NCBI RefSeq assembly: GCF_015207525.1
Contig: NZ_JADEWR010000007.1
Location: 103,598-167,597, forward strand
DNA length: 64,000 nt
Reading direction: 5' to 3'
From: Nodosilinea sp. LEGE 06152
GTDB lineage: Bacteria > Cyanobacteriota > Cyanobacteriia > Phormidesmidales > Phormidesmidaceae
This document shows positions 16,563 through 25,179 of the stretch, in pieces. Made by a program: the position numbers and the translations under genes. Under the pieces are notes generated by a model. It had not been told where the DNA came from and did not search any database. It was given only the letters and a program-made list of their open reading frames with translations. The stretch's first letter is position 1. Every line of letters starts with the position of its first letter.

Positions 16563-17891
16563 GTGCCGCAACTCCCTTATTCTGACCCTTTGGAAACGTC
16601 TTTGGAGACGACTGGTTCATCTGCCGAGAAGGATATGACTCACTATAGCGAGACCGCTGCGGGCCGCACACCACCGCAAAAGTCGGCCCGATGGTCGGGA
16701 ATACTGCTGGGCTTAGGGGCGGGGGTACTGCTGACCCTGGCCGGAACTCGCCTGCTGGGTGGGCGAGAGGCGGCCCCGCCAGAACCGGCTGAGACAGCCG
16801 CAGTGGCTACTCAAACGGTGACGGTAGACTCTGCCACACCGGCTGCCGTTGCCGATAAGCTGGCCGTTGACGGCACGGTTCAAGCGATTGATCTGCTCTC
16901 GATCGCGCCCCAGGCCAGCGGTTTACAGATTCGCCAAATTTTAGTGCGCGAGGGCAATGCCGTCAGCGCTGGGCAGGCGATCGCCACCCTAGACGACGCC
17001 ACCCTGCAGGCCGATCTGCGCCAGGCCCAAGCCCAGCTGACGGTATCGCAGGCCCAGGTCAGCCAGCAGCAGGCTTCGCTAGCCCAGGCCCAGGCCAGCC
17101 TGGCCGAGGCCCAGTCCAACCTCGATCGCATTCAGTCTTTAGCCGATCGCGGGGCGGTCAGCCAGCAGGAGCTGACTCGTCAGCGCACTGAGACCGTCAA
17201 TGCTGGCGAATCGGTGGCGCTGGCCCGCGCCGAGGTGGAGAGCGCCCAGGCGGGGGTGCGATCGCAGCAGGCGGCCATTGAGCGACTGCAAACCCAGCTC
17301 AGCCAGACCACCGTGCGGGCTCCCGTCGCGGGCGTGGTTGCCGAGCGCCTGGCCACCGTGGGCGATGTCTCGTCGCCGGGTACGCCCATCGTGACGCTGA
17401 TTCAAAACAACCAGCTGGAGCTGGCCGGTGAGGTGCCCCAGGCCCAGCTCAACCAGGTCGCGATCGGAGCCCCGGTAGCGATTACCTCTAACACCGACAG
17501 CCGGATTCAGCTCCAGGGCACGGTAGCCTCCATCGACCCGGTCGTCGATGCGGCCACCCGAGTGGCGACGGTGAATATCTCTCTGCCAACCAGCGAACTG
17601 CTCAAGCCCGGCATGTTTTTGCGCGGCGCAATTACCACCAGCTCGCGCCAGGGGCTGACCATTCCGGCTGCGGCGCTACAGCCTCAGCCCGACGGCGACA
17701 CCCAGGTGTTTGTGCTGGGTGAAGGCAACCAGGTTACGGCACGCACGGTAGAAGTCGGCAACCGCATCACTGCGGGCGGGGATGCGGTTGCCCGGGTCGA
17801 AATTCTTCAGGGACTGCAAGCCGGGGAACAGGTGGTGACCTCCGGCGTCGGGTTCTTACAAGACGGCGACGTCGTCACCGTAGTGGAATGA
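16563..17891 (+). CDS. RND efflux periplasmic adaptor (membrane fusion protein)
   Basis: A 442-residue protein: a polar N-terminus, one membrane anchor (about residues 46-65), a beta-barrel/lipoyl part, a long Ala/Gln-rich coiled-coil hairpin (about residues 150-245, many A-Q repeats), then the second lipoyl half with T-V-R-A-P-V-A-G-V-V and the barrel domains. It bridges an inner-membrane RND pump to an outer-membrane channel. The pump gene follows at 18141. Start: GTG at 16563; ATG at 16635 is possible but its ribosome site would be too close. Confidence 0.92.
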   Translation: MPQLPYSDPLETSLETTGSSAEKDMTHYSETAAGRTPPQKSARWSGILLGLGAGVLLTLAGTRLLGGREAAPPEPAETAAVATQTVTVDSATPAAVADKLAVDGTVQAIDLLSIAPQASGLQIRQILVREGNAVSAGQAIATLDDATLQADLRQAQAQLTVSQAQVSQQQASLAQAQASLAEAQSNLDRIQSLADRGAVSQQELTRQRTETVNAGESVALARAEVESAQAGVRSQQAAIERLQTQLSQTTVRAPVAGVVAERLATVGDVSSPGTPIVTLIQNNQLELAGEVPQAQLNQVAIGAPVAITSNTDSRIQLQGTVASIDPVVDAATRVATVNISLPTSELLKPGMFLRGAITTSSRQGLTIPAAALQPQPDGDTQVFVLGEGNQVTARTVEVGNRITAGGDAVARVEILQGLQAGEQVVTSGVGFLQDGDVVTVVE

Positions 17892-17895
17892 TCCC

Positions 17896-18077
17896 GTAGG
17901 GTGCATTCGGCGGCCCCTCACCTCTGCTCCATCTCTTTCAACCCCCGCCCGCCAATGCACCGCCCACCCATGACGTGACCTATACCTTATGCTCCCCATC
18001 CTCGCAGCGGTGCATTACGGCCAGCCCCAGAATCATTGCCTAGAGTATTGATTGGCTTAGGGCCTAATGCACCCTAC
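17896..18077. mobile_element. Possible 182-bp MITE-like element
   Basis: The element begins GTAGGGTGCATT and ends AATGCACCCTAC, exact 12-bp terminal inverted repeats. It lies between the efflux adaptor and pump genes and encodes nothing. Two further matches to the GGTGCAT core occur inside (near 17955 and 18010). Short hairpins with the same ends occur at 31547-31570 and 39900-39921. A miniature element is a reasonable reading; no target duplication was confirmed. Confidence 0.45.
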
Positions 18078-18084
18078 CGACGCA

Positions 18085-18140
18085 CCCACCCGCCTACCCG
18101 CCTACCCATCCACCCGCCCACCCAACTACCCCTCCCCTCC
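18085..18140 (+). repeat. C-rich short tandem repeats before the pump start codon
   Basis: Runs of ACCC-N3/4 units (CCCACCCGCCTACCCGCC and similar) continue to the base before ATG 18141. There is no Shine-Dalgarno site. The same kind of tract precedes the genes at 30043, 31618 and 32799. Confidence 0.75.
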
Positions 18141-21100
18141 ATGAACCTCTCCGGCTGGTCCATTCGTCGCCCCATTCCCGTTATCGTGCTCTTCCTGGTG
18201 TTGACCCTGGGGGGGCTGATTGCCTTTGGGCAGCTGGGAATCGATGAAAACCCTAATATTGACCTACCTGCGGTCAGCGTGACCGTGACCCAGACCGGGG
18301 CCGGGCCTGAGGAACTGGAAAGCCAGGTGACCAAAAAGATCGAGGATGCTGTAGCCGGGTTGGGCAATATCGACGAGCTGCGCTCTACCGTGCGGGATGG
18401 CTCGTCTACGACATCGATTGTCTTTTTGTTGGGCACCGACGTAGACCGGGCCACCAACGACGTGCGCGATGCCGTTACCCGCATTCGCCAGGATCTGCCC
18501 GGCAGCATTCAGGAGCCGGTGATTCAGCGGCTAGACTTTAGCGGCGGCGTGATCATGACCTACGCCGTCAACTCTGAGCAGCGATCGGTAGAAGAGCTTA
18601 GCGACCTGGTCGATCGGGCCATCAGCCAAGAAATTCTCACGGTAGAAGGGGTGGCGCGGGTGGACCGGGTGGGGGGCGTTGACCCTGAGGTGCGCGTTGA
18701 CCTTGACCCGGCCCAGCTCAATGCCCTGGGCATTACCGCTACCCAGGTGAATGATCAGATTCGGGCGCTAAACGTCAACCTGCCCAGCGGTCGGGCTACG
18801 TTGGGCGGGCAGGAGCAGAGCTTTCGCACCCTGGGCAGCGCCGCTACGGTAGAGACGCTGCAGGCCTACCGCATTGCCTTACCCAATGGCAGCACGGTAC
18901 CCCTCAGCACCCTGGGCACGGTCGAAAGCGGCTTTGGGGAGGCCCGTCGCTCGGCTCAGCTCAACAATGAGCCGGTGGTGGCCTTTTCGGTTTATCGCAG
19001 CACGGGCAGCGTTTTGGTCTCGGTGGAAAATGGGGTGCGGGCAGCGGTGGCGCGGCTCCAAGAAACCCTGCCTGACGACATTGACATTGAGCTGATTTTT
19101 ACCCGCGCCGACGAAATTCGTGACTCGTACCAGGCCTCGATTGACTCGCTGATTTTGGGCTGCGTGCTGGCGGTCGTGGTGGTAGGCGTATTTCTGCGCG
19201 ACTGGCGGGCAACGCTGATTACCGCTACGGCTCTGCCGCTGTCGATTATTCCGACCTTTTTGGTGCTGCAGTGGTTTGACTACACCCTCAACAGCATGAC
19301 CCTGCTGGCGCTCACCCTGGCGGTGGGGAATTTGGTGGACGATGCGATCGTAGAAATTGAAAACGTTGAGCGCCACATGCGCATGGGCAAGCGCCCGTTT
19401 CAGGCGGCGCTAGACTCGACGGCTGAGGTGGGGCTGGCGGTGCTGACCACGACGGCGACGATTGTGGCGGTGTTTTTGCCCGTGGCCTTTATGGGAGGCA
19501 TTCCGGGCCAGTTTTTTCAGCCTTTTGGCGTGACGGTAGCCACGGCGACGGTGTTTTCGACCGTTGTGGCGCGCCTGGTGACGCCGATGATGGCGGCCTA
19601 CTTGCTCAAGCCGATCGGGTCGGCTGCTGACGACTCCTTAAATGGCCACGGCAGAGGGCCGCGACGTGGCCCCTATCGCTCTCTGCTGGGCTGGGCGATG
19701 CGGCACCGGGGGCTAACGATGGCCCTGGCGCTGATTTTCTTTGTGGGCAGCCTGCAGTTGGTGCCCTACATTCCCACCAACCTGTTCGACAGCAGCGACT
19801 CCAGCCTTTCGACTATTTCTGTGGAGCTGCCGCCGGGGGCTACCCTGGCCGATACTGAGCGCGCCACGACTCAGGTAACCGAGGGCCTGTTGGCGAACCC
19901 AGCGGTGGATGCAGTTTTGGCGACGGAAGGGGGCGACAGTGGCGTGAATACGGCAACGCTCTACGCCCGTCTGCTGCCGAAGGGCGATCGCGATCTTTCC
20001 CAAGCCGAATTTGAGCAACAGGCTCGCGACATCTTTCAGCAAGTGCCTGGGGCGCGGGTTAGTGTGCAGAGCCAGGGTGCCTCTGGCGAAGGCAAAGACC
20101 TAACCGTAGTGCTAAAAAGTGAGGACCCGGCAGCGTTGCGCGCGGCTTCAGATGCCCTGACCCGCGAAATGCGCGAAGTTACGGGGTTTGTGGATGTCAA
20201 CTCTAGCGCGAGCCTGGTGCGGCCTGAGGTGCAGATTATTCCAGACATTGCCCGCGCCGCCGACCAGGGGGTGACGGTACAGGCGATCGCGGCCACCGCC
20301 TCCCTGGCCACCCTGGGCGATACCGACGCAAACCTAGCAGACTTCAACCTGGGTGATGCTGAAGGAGCAGCCGGAGGCCAGCGCCAAATTCCCATTCGCG
20401 TGCAGATTGATCCCGCCTTTCGCGATGACCCAGAGATTCTGCAAACCCTGCGCGTACCCAGCCAGACCGATGGGTTAGTGCCCCTGGTCGCTGTCGCCGA
20501 CGTGCGCTACGGCAGTGGCCCAGCCCAGATCGATCGCTTCGATCGCGCTCGCCAGGTCACCATTGGCGGCAACCTTCAGGGCCTAACCCTGGGGCAAGGC
20601 CTAGAGATTGTAGGCGAGTTGCCAACCATGCAAAACCTTCCGGCTGGCGTAGCCCAACAACCCGCCGGCGACGCCGAAATTATGCGCGACATTTTCAGCC
20701 GCTTTGCCCTCGCCCTGGGGACGGCGGTGCTGATGATTTTTGCAGTGCTGGTACTGCTCTACAACAACTTTATTTACCCGGTGGCGGTAATGGCGGCCCT
20801 GCCCCTCTCGGTAGGCGGGGCGCTGATGGGGCTGCTGATTACCCAAAAGCCCCTGGGCCTGTTTGCTCTAATTGGTATTGTGCTGCTGATGGGCCTGGTG
20901 ACAAAAAACGCCATTCTGCTGGTGGACTATGCCCTGATGGCTCAGCAGCAGGGCAAATCGTCTAAAGCAGCGGTGATAGAAGCGGGGACAACCCGCCTGC
21001 GGCCAATTTTGATGACGTCGATTTCGACGATGGCGGGGATGGTGCCGATCGCCCTAGAGCTAGGAGCCGGAGGCGAAACCCGCAGCCCAATGGCGATCGC

Positions 21101-21287
21101 GGTGCTGGGCGGCTTTACCACCTCCACCCTGCTGACTCTGGTGGTGGTGCCGGTGCTGTTTACCTACATTGCTGGGCTAAATGGCGCGATCGCCAAGCTG
21201 TTTGCCCGCTTTAGGGGCCACGACGGCGGCCCCACCCCGCCCTCTGCCCCAGAAACTTCGCCGAAGGAATATACGTTGAGCAAATAA
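18141..21287 (+). CDS. RND-family efflux pump, inner-membrane subunit
   Basis: A 1048-residue AcrB/HAE1-type transporter. It has the N-terminal helix (W-S-I-R-R-P-I-P-V), two large periplasmic loops, the TM4 proton-relay pair in [13 protein letters not shown], and the TM10 Lys in [12 protein letters not shown]. It exports hydrophobic compounds using the proton gradient, together with the adaptor encoded upstream. A TonB-independent outer-membrane channel gene is not nearby. An in-frame TTG at 18036 would add about 35 residues encoded by the C-rich repeat and is unlikely. A tRNA-Gly gene follows. Confidence 0.95.
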   Translation: MNLSGWSIRRPIPVIVLFLVLTLGGLIAFGQLGIDENPNIDLPAVSVTVTQTGAGPEELESQVTKKIEDAVAGLGNIDELRSTVRDGSSTTSIVFLLGTDVDRATNDVRDAVTRIRQDLPGSIQEPVIQRLDFSGGVIMTYAVNSEQRSVEELSDLVDRAISQEILTVEGVARVDRVGGVDPEVRVDLDPAQLNALGITATQVNDQIRALNVNLPSGRATLGGQEQSFRTLGSAATVETLQAYRIALPNGSTVPLSTLGTVESGFGEARRSAQLNNEPVVAFSVYRSTGSVLVSVENGVRAAVARLQETLPDDIDIELIFTRADEIRDSYQASIDSLILGCVLAVVVVGVFLRDWRATLITATALPLSIIPTFLVLQWFDYTLNSMTLLALTLAVGNLVDDAIVEIENVERHMRMGKRPFQAALDSTAEVGLAVLTTTATIVAVFLPVAFMGGIPGQFFQPFGVTVATATVFSTVVARLVTPMMAAYLLKPIGSAADDSLNGHGRGPRRGPYRSLLGWAMRHRGLTMALALIFFVGSLQLVPYIPTNLFDSSDSSLSTISVELPPGATLADTERATTQVTEGLLANPAVDAVLATEGGDSGVNTATLYARLLPKGDRDLSQAEFEQQARDIFQQVPGARVSVQSQGASGEGKDLTVVLKSEDPAALRAASDALTREMREVTGFVDVNSSASLVRPEVQIIPDIARAADQGVTVQAIAATASLATLGDTDANLADFNLGDAEGAAGGQRQIPIRVQIDPAFRDDPEILQTLRVPSQTDGLVPLVAVADVRYGSGPAQIDRFDRARQVTIGGNLQGLTLGQGLEIVGELPTMQNLPAGVAQQPAGDAEIMRDIFSRFALALGTAVLMIFAVLVLLYNNFIYPVAVMAALPLSVGGALMGLLITQKPLGLFALIGIVLLMGLVTKNAILLVDYALMAQQQGKSSKAAVIEAGTTRLRPILMTSISTMAGMVPIALELGAGGETRSPMAIAVLGGFTTSTLLTLVVVPVLFTYIAGLNGAIAKLFARFRGHDGGPTPPSAPETSPKEYTLSK

Positions 21288-21339
21288 ATAGCCGTATAAT
21301 GGGAGTCCGTTGGCAACGTGCTTGCCCAGCGGCACCTCT

Positions 21340-21410
21340 GCGGGTGTAGTTCAGTGGTAGAACGTCAGCTTCCCAAGCTGAATGTCGTGAGTTCGAGTCT
21401 CATCACCCGC
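21340..21410 (+). tRNA. tRNA-Gly (anticodon CCC)
   Basis: Acceptor stem GCGGGTG/CATCACCCGC region, D-arm with TTCAGTGGTAGAA, anticodon stem TCAGC/GCTGA with loop TTCCCAA (anticodon CCC), and T-arm GTGAG-TTCGAGT-CTCAT. Length 71 nt. It reads glycine GGG codons. CCA is not encoded. Confidence 0.95.
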
Positions 21411-21454
21411 TTTAAAACATAAAGACCCAGGTTTGATTACAGAAGGTGAAACTC

Positions 21455-21733
21455 ATGAGTACAGAAACAATTACTCTTGAGGTTTCACAGGATATGCTGG
21501 CAGCTCTCAAGATGGGGGCAACTGACTTGGGTGAGCGGATTCGGTTGTTGGCTGCGATCGCATTTTTTCAGGAGAAGCAGCTCTCTTTGGGCAAGGCTGC
21601 TGAGCTGGCAGGGTTAAATCGCCTGACGTTTATGGATCTTTTAGCTCAACGGGGCATTGTGGTGTTTGACTACGATAAGCTTGCCCCTACAACAGATTTA
21701 GCTGGCATTGCTGAACTGGTAGACCGTGACTGA
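21455..21733 (+). CDS. UPF0175-family antitoxin-like protein
   Basis: A 92-residue protein with the UPF0175 pattern: an N-terminal ribbon-like strand, then L-L-A-A-I-A-F-F-Q-E-K-Q-L-S-L-G-K-A-A-E-L-A-G-L, a helix-turn-helix-like segment, and M-D-L-L-A-Q-R-G-I. These proteins are usually paired with a DUF3368 PIN-domain toxin encoded directly downstream. ATG at 21455 is supported by GAAGGTG. The expected partner begins at 21726, overlapping by 8 bp, but is truncated. The antitoxin may therefore be an orphan. Confidence 0.85.
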   Translation: MSTETITLEVSQDMLAALKMGATDLGERIRLLAAIAFFQEKQLSLGKAAELAGLNRLTFMDLLAQRGIVVFDYDKLAPTTDLAGIAELVDRD

Positions 21734-21781
21734 CATAATCTGCAATGCCACACCCCTGATTGCATTTGCCAAAATTGGGGA
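21726..21781 (+). pseudogene. Truncated DUF3368 PIN-domain toxin
   Basis: From GTG 21726 the frame reads V-T-D-I-I-C-N-A-T-P-L-I-A-F-A-K-I-G, the typical first strand and helix of DUF3368 PIN proteins, which have 150 or more residues. Similarity stops there and the frame runs antisense into the Uma2 gene, ending soon after. The catalytic Asp/Glu residues further in are missing, so no active nuclease is made. Confidence 0.75.
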
Positions 21782-21787
21782 TCGATC

Positions 21788-22411
21788 TCATTCAACCCTC
21801 AGGATGGCTTTGGCGGTCAGATTCAAATTGGGAAAGACAAAAGACGTAATGCGCTGGTCGCCGCGCAGCAATTGCCGGTCGTAACGCCCCTCTGGATTCA
21901 AGGTACAGAGAGTTAGCGTAGGTTGTTTAGGCCGACCAATGAAGAATTCGCCGCCAAGCCCCTGATAGTCGGCAATCCAGTATTCCGGAATGCCTAGCAG
22001 GGCGTAGTCTTCGAGTTTGCGGGCGTAGTCGTTTTGCCAGTTGCTGCTGACGACCTCCGCCACAAATTTGATGGTGCTGCCGAGGGTGACAACAGGCTGG
22101 CTGGCCCACAGCGGCTCTTGGGAGAGGGCGGTGCGGTCTAGGACGATCACATCGGGGCGAAACCCGGTTTGGTTGGCCAGGGGTTTGATTAAGCAGCGAT
22201 GGGGGATGAAGTAATCGGCCCCTTGCTGCACGATGTCGTAATTGAGCCAGCGGGCAATGGTCGCCGCCACTTCCTCATGAGGCCCCGTCGGTTCCAAGTC
22301 AAAGAGTTCTCCATCAATGAGTTCGTAGCGACTATCATCGCCGTACTGAGCGAGAAACTCCTCAAAATTCAGGAAAATCAGTTGTAAGGGGCGATCGTTT
22401 GCGAGTGCCAT
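21788..22411 (-). CDS. Uma2-family protein (PD-(D/E)XK nuclease-like)
   Basis: A 207-residue DUF820/Uma2 protein, a family greatly expanded in cyanobacteria with a restriction-endonuclease-like fold. Key features: Y-E-L-I-D-G-E-L near residue 29, P-H-E-E-V-A, F-R-P-D-V-I-V-L-D, the A-E-V-V-S-S core with following K-L-E-D-Y-A-L-L-G-I-P-E-Y-W-I-A-D. The catalytic-type E, D and E/K positions appear intact. Its function in cells is unknown. It is converging on the antitoxin gene and seems to have replaced most of the PIN gene. Confidence 0.9.
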   Translation of the reverse strand: MALANDRPLQLIFLNFEEFLAQYGDDSRYELIDGELFDLEPTGPHEEVAATIARWLNYDIVQQGADYFIPHRCLIKPLANQTGFRPDVIVLDRTALSQEPLWASQPVVTLGSTIKFVAEVVSSNWQNDYARKLEDYALLGIPEYWIADYQGLGGEFFIGRPKQPTLTLCTLNPEGRYDRQLLRGDQRITSFVFPNLNLTAKAILRVE

Positions 22412-22460
22412 AGTTGCTCTGGCTCCCCTGCGTAATGTTGTGGGCGAAGGTTAGCTTTGC

Positions 22461-22745
22461 TCAGTCTATCGCGATCGTCTGATGCAGGGCGATCAACGGT
22501 TTGTCTTTTATTGTTCCTACGCTTCGCGTGGAATGCCCACGATGGTACTCCTGCGCCCCATATTGAGGAGACGCTGGAGCGTCAGAGGAGGCTGTGTCAA
22601 CGCTTGAGCGTTGGCACAATAAAATCATCCAAAGAGAAAACAAAACCAAACCAGCTATAACATAGCTTTGCTTTCTGATTTCTTTATTTTTATATTGAAT
22701 AGCTCTTACATGCTTTTCAGGCATTTCTTGTATTATGTCACTCAT
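22461..22745 (-). CDS. Possible small membrane protein, function unknown
   Basis: A frame of 94 codons. The first 50 residues look like a gene: a charged N-terminus (E-K-H-V-R-A-I-Q-Y-K-N-K-E-I-R-K) and one hydrophobic helix (Y-V-I-A-G-L-V-L-F-S-L-W-M-I-L). The rest overlaps small palindromes such as GACGCTGGAGCGTC and AACGCTTGAGCGTT and looks like translated repeat. It may be the remains of a gene interrupted by repeat DNA. Confidence 0.3.
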   Translation of the reverse strand: MSDIIQEMPEKHVRAIQYKNKEIRKQSYVIAGLVLFSLWMILLCQRSSVDTASSDAPASPQYGAQEYHRGHSTRSVGTIKDKPLIALHQTIAID

Positions 22746-22864
22746 GCTTTAGATTCAACTCTCCTATCATTAGGCCAACTCAATTGGTATCATTGGACAG
22801 TTTAGTGTAGCACCAAGTCTTATTCATCGTGGTTTCCCGTCACGGTGAAGTATGACAATGTTTT

Positions 22865-23713
22865 TCAATGACCAAAAAGCCGTGCAAAAAAAATGACAGC
22901 CTTTTTTCTGAGGCGAATCATATTTTCATTGCTAGAGAGGAATCTATCTAGTCTTGGCAATACAAGGAAAAAGTATATTAAGCCAACTATTAAAAAAGAA
23001 TACGTTATAAAGAAGTGCAGAAGAGAAAACTCTGGCGAACTGGGGGAATTGCTAACACCGTCACTAATATCAAAAATTTCAAAAACTAATACTTGCACTG
23101 AAACAAGTGAAAAGGAAGGTAGAATAAAAGCAATCAGAATAAATGCAGAGAAACCGAAAACAGCTTCAAATATTTTATGCAACCTGTAATAGTCCCCTCT
23201 GCTTGGTTTCTGCTCACCTATAACATCTCCTCTCACATTAACAATAATGGAATCTTTCCAGGTGTGAAAAAATCTAATATTAAAACCATCTCGATGACCA
23301 ATATATGAGAAGTTTATCAAAATTTTATCCTCGGCCCTTTCCGGAAGGAATCCGTTATTTTTGCCGTTTCTCAAAGAAAGCAGCTTTATGGCACCCATCA
23401 ATTTACCGTTAACCAGAATCTCTATTGGTTCAAATTCTGAGATGTCATTTCTACGAATGACATCTCTTCCAGCATTCCAGACATACACATGGGAAATTGC
23501 TAGATTACTAATAGGCTGAGCGTAATAAGTTATCTTTAGCCCATCTACTTCATTCTGGAAATCTTCTATAAGCTTCTCAGAATATATTTGGTATTTTAGG
23601 ATTTTACGTTTTGTAGAAGCCAAATAAAAATATAAGCCTGTAAGTATTCCTAAAATACCGAGTAAGGATCCCACCCAACCCTGGTTTAGAAAGTTTAATA
23701 TCTGTTGCCACAC
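22865..23713 (-). CDS. AT-rich gene for membrane-anchored protein, function unknown
   Basis: A 282-residue protein clearly lower in GC than its surroundings. Layout: one N-terminal helix (about 12-32), a soluble domain of about 150 residues with L-A-I-S-H-V-Y-V-W-N-A-G-R-D-V-I-R-R-N-D-I and a later I-N-F-S-Y-I-G-H strand, then two C-terminal helices (about 185-207 and 232-253). The 'WNxGxxxIxxxDI' pattern recurs in many unnamed bacterial proteins with an N-terminal anchor. Start GTG, weak ribosome site. Composition and neighbourhood suggest horizontal transfer (inference). Confidence 0.65.
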   Translation of the reverse strand: MWQQILNFLNQGWVGSLLGILGILTGLYFYLASTKRKILKYQIYSEKLIEDFQNEVDGLKITYYAQPISNLAISHVYVWNAGRDVIRRNDISEFEPIEILVNGKLMGAIKLLSLRNGKNNGFLPERAEDKILINFSYIGHRDGFNIRFFHTWKDSIIVNVRGDVIGEQKPSRGDYYRLHKIFEAVFGFSAFILIAFILPSFSLVSVQVLVFEIFDISDGVSNSPSSPEFSLLHFFITYSFLIVGLIYFFLVLPRLDRFLSSNENMIRLRKKAVIFFARLFGH

Positions 23714-23824
23714 GATAATAAGCTCGAAAAGTTGATTACCGCTAAGTTACCCTCTTTCTAATTATTTTGGTATAGCCTTAAGCACTCGCTGAATGATACC
23801 GGGGTTTTTGTAATGCCAGTCCTC

Positions 23825-23900
23825 GTAGGTTGGGTTGAGGTAACGAAGCCCAACAGCAGCAATGGTTTCGTTGGATTACGCTATCGCTAACCCAATCTAC
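23825..23900. repeat. Dispersed palindromic repeat family A, copy 1
   Basis: Starts GTAGGTTGGGTTGAGG and ends ACCCAATCTAC, with inner arms GCCCAACAG and CGTTGGATT. Related copies are at 26801, 53329 and 61184. Confidence 0.75.
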
Positions 23901-23922
23901 GGCTGACCCCCTAGACGTGGCG

Positions 23923-24210
23923 TCAATCTAGCTGCCGATCGCGCCTCAGTAGACTAAACACCTCGCCTTGCTCTGGGGTAATCAAAATCCCAGATGGTGG
24001 TATCGTCACCAACCGGCTCCACTCCCGCTGCTCGGCATAGGTCAGCACATGCAGCAGGTTGATCGTCGCTCGCACCCCCTCCGGCGAGCCGATTACCAAA
24101 TGACGCAAACGCTCGCGCCCCGGCTGGGGGCTAGGGTTTGCAAGGCGTAGGGGACTCAGATCCCCGAGTTCTTGAAGAACTTGGGGATCTTGGCGGGTAA
24201 AACACAACAT
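23923..24210 (-). CDS. Small conserved cyanobacterial hypothetical protein
   Basis: A 95-residue protein. The C-terminal half reads L-V-I-G-S-P-E-G-V-R-A-T-I-N-L-L-H-V-L-T-Y-A-E-Q-R-E-W-S, and ends G-E-V-F-S-L-L-R-R. I recall related small cyanobacterial proteins with 'V-I-G-x-P-E-A-V...LHxLxFAE...W' and 'GEVMxxLxR', but know no function. ATG at 24210 is favoured by AAAGGA about 10 nt upstream. Confidence 0.6.
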   Translation of the reverse strand: MLCFTRQDPQVLQELGDLSPLRLANPSPQPGRERLRHLVIGSPEGVRATINLLHVLTYAEQREWSRLVTIPPSGILITPEQGEVFSLLRRDRQLD

Positions 24211-24561
24211 AATCGGGTTCCTTTCCAATGAAACGATGGGGAAGAAACCCAAAAATTTAGCCGCCCTGACGTTGTGCAGTTCGGGGCGGCCTGGGCAATA
24301 ATAGCCCTAGCCTCCGAGACAGCTCAGACCTGTCGAAGGGGTTAGCCGCTGGTTGGAGGGCCTAATCTCCTTCCAGTGGCGTTTGACTAAATTTTTGGGA
24401 CGTTCAGACTGCACGCACACAGCCTTAGCTCAGTAATCTAGTCCAATCGCGCACCGGGCGCAAGTAAGAATTGTTACCATTGGTCGAAACTCTGGATTTA
24501 GAAACCGGATTTCTTTGCCTGGGGGTATTTATACTAAATCCTGTCTATATACCCCCTATTT

Positions 24562-24590
24562 GTAGGGGCATTGCAGTGCAATGCCCCTAC
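24562..24590. repeat. Perfect 29-bp palindrome, family B
   Basis: GTAGGGGCATTGCA, a single G, then the exact reverse complement. Best-preserved member of the family seen at 980-1002 and 34673-34696. Confidence 0.85.
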
Positions 24591-24640
24591 GAGGTACCGG
24601 TTATGAATCGGGGTTGTGTGACTCGGATTTGCTCTATAAA

Positions 24641-24700
24641 TAGCCGTCCCTAGCCCCTTTGGGGCGGCTTCACCAACGACTTCGCTCAGGGACCGGCTAT
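24641..24700. repeat. Dispersed repeat family C, copy 1
   Basis: Begins TAGCCG and ends CGGCTAT, with a core of TTTGGGGCGGCTTCACC and CTTCGCTCAGGG. Related copies are at 48600-48650 (inverted) and 49580-49645. Confidence 0.7.
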
Positions 24701-24979
24701 GGCTATTTTTATCTTTGGGGGTGCCGCGCTAGCAGCATGGACGATTGGTATTAACTCCTTTACTGCCCGAGAGAAACCCGGTTTCCGGCTCCATACCCTT
24801 GCTTTCGCCACTGGTAAGGTTCATCCGCAACGCCAAAACCCTCATCAACCCCGGCAAACCTTCCTTCGCCCCCGTGAAACCTTTATTTCACCTGCTGCAA
24901 AGTTCTTCTGAGCGCTCGGTAAAAGCCTCAGCTCGCTACGATCTTGCCTTTGCCCAACCAAAAGGTTCCTCCACCCCCC

Positions 24980-25075
24980 CAGATCATTCTTTTGACCTCG
25001 GGTAAGGTTCCTTCACTCCCGCAGGTCATTCTTTTGACTTCGGGTAAGCTTCTTTCGCCCATGCAGATCATTATC
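24980..25075. repeat. 42-bp tandem repeat
   Basis: Two full units (24980-25021 and 25022-25063) with core TCATTCTTTTGAC and CTCGGGTAAG, plus a partial third unit from 25064 and part of another before 24980. The 42-bp period would be 14 codons in a frame encoding L-L-T-S-G-K, but there is no supported gene. Confidence 0.65.
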
Positions 25076-25179
25076 AATCCGCCCAGCAAATCTTTGGATT
25101 ACCTGGGTGAGGCGCTAAAGCTTAGCTCTGATACGGACACCACTTTGGCCGAGTCTGCCAAAACCGAGGCTGATCATGG

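Larger units (their letters stand above)
24211..25179. other. Gene-poor 970-bp stretch with several repeats
   Basis: No convincing gene. It contains a perfect 29-bp palindrome (24562-24590), a copy of repeat family C (24641-24700) and a 42-bp tandem repeat (24980-25075). Short open frames occur but shift between frames with no consistent coding signal. It may be decayed sequence. Confidence 0.6.

Noticed and set aside
18036..18140. N-terminal extension of the RND pump from TTG
   Set aside because: Encodes only Pro/Thr repeat sequence derived from the C-rich tract; pump homologues start at the [15 protein letters not shown] residue encoded at 18141.
22505..22620. Short repeats considered as a CRISPR remnant
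   Set aside because: The small palindromes (GACGCTGGAGCGTC, AACGCTTGAGCGTT) are not regularly spaced and have no spacer-like units or cas genes.
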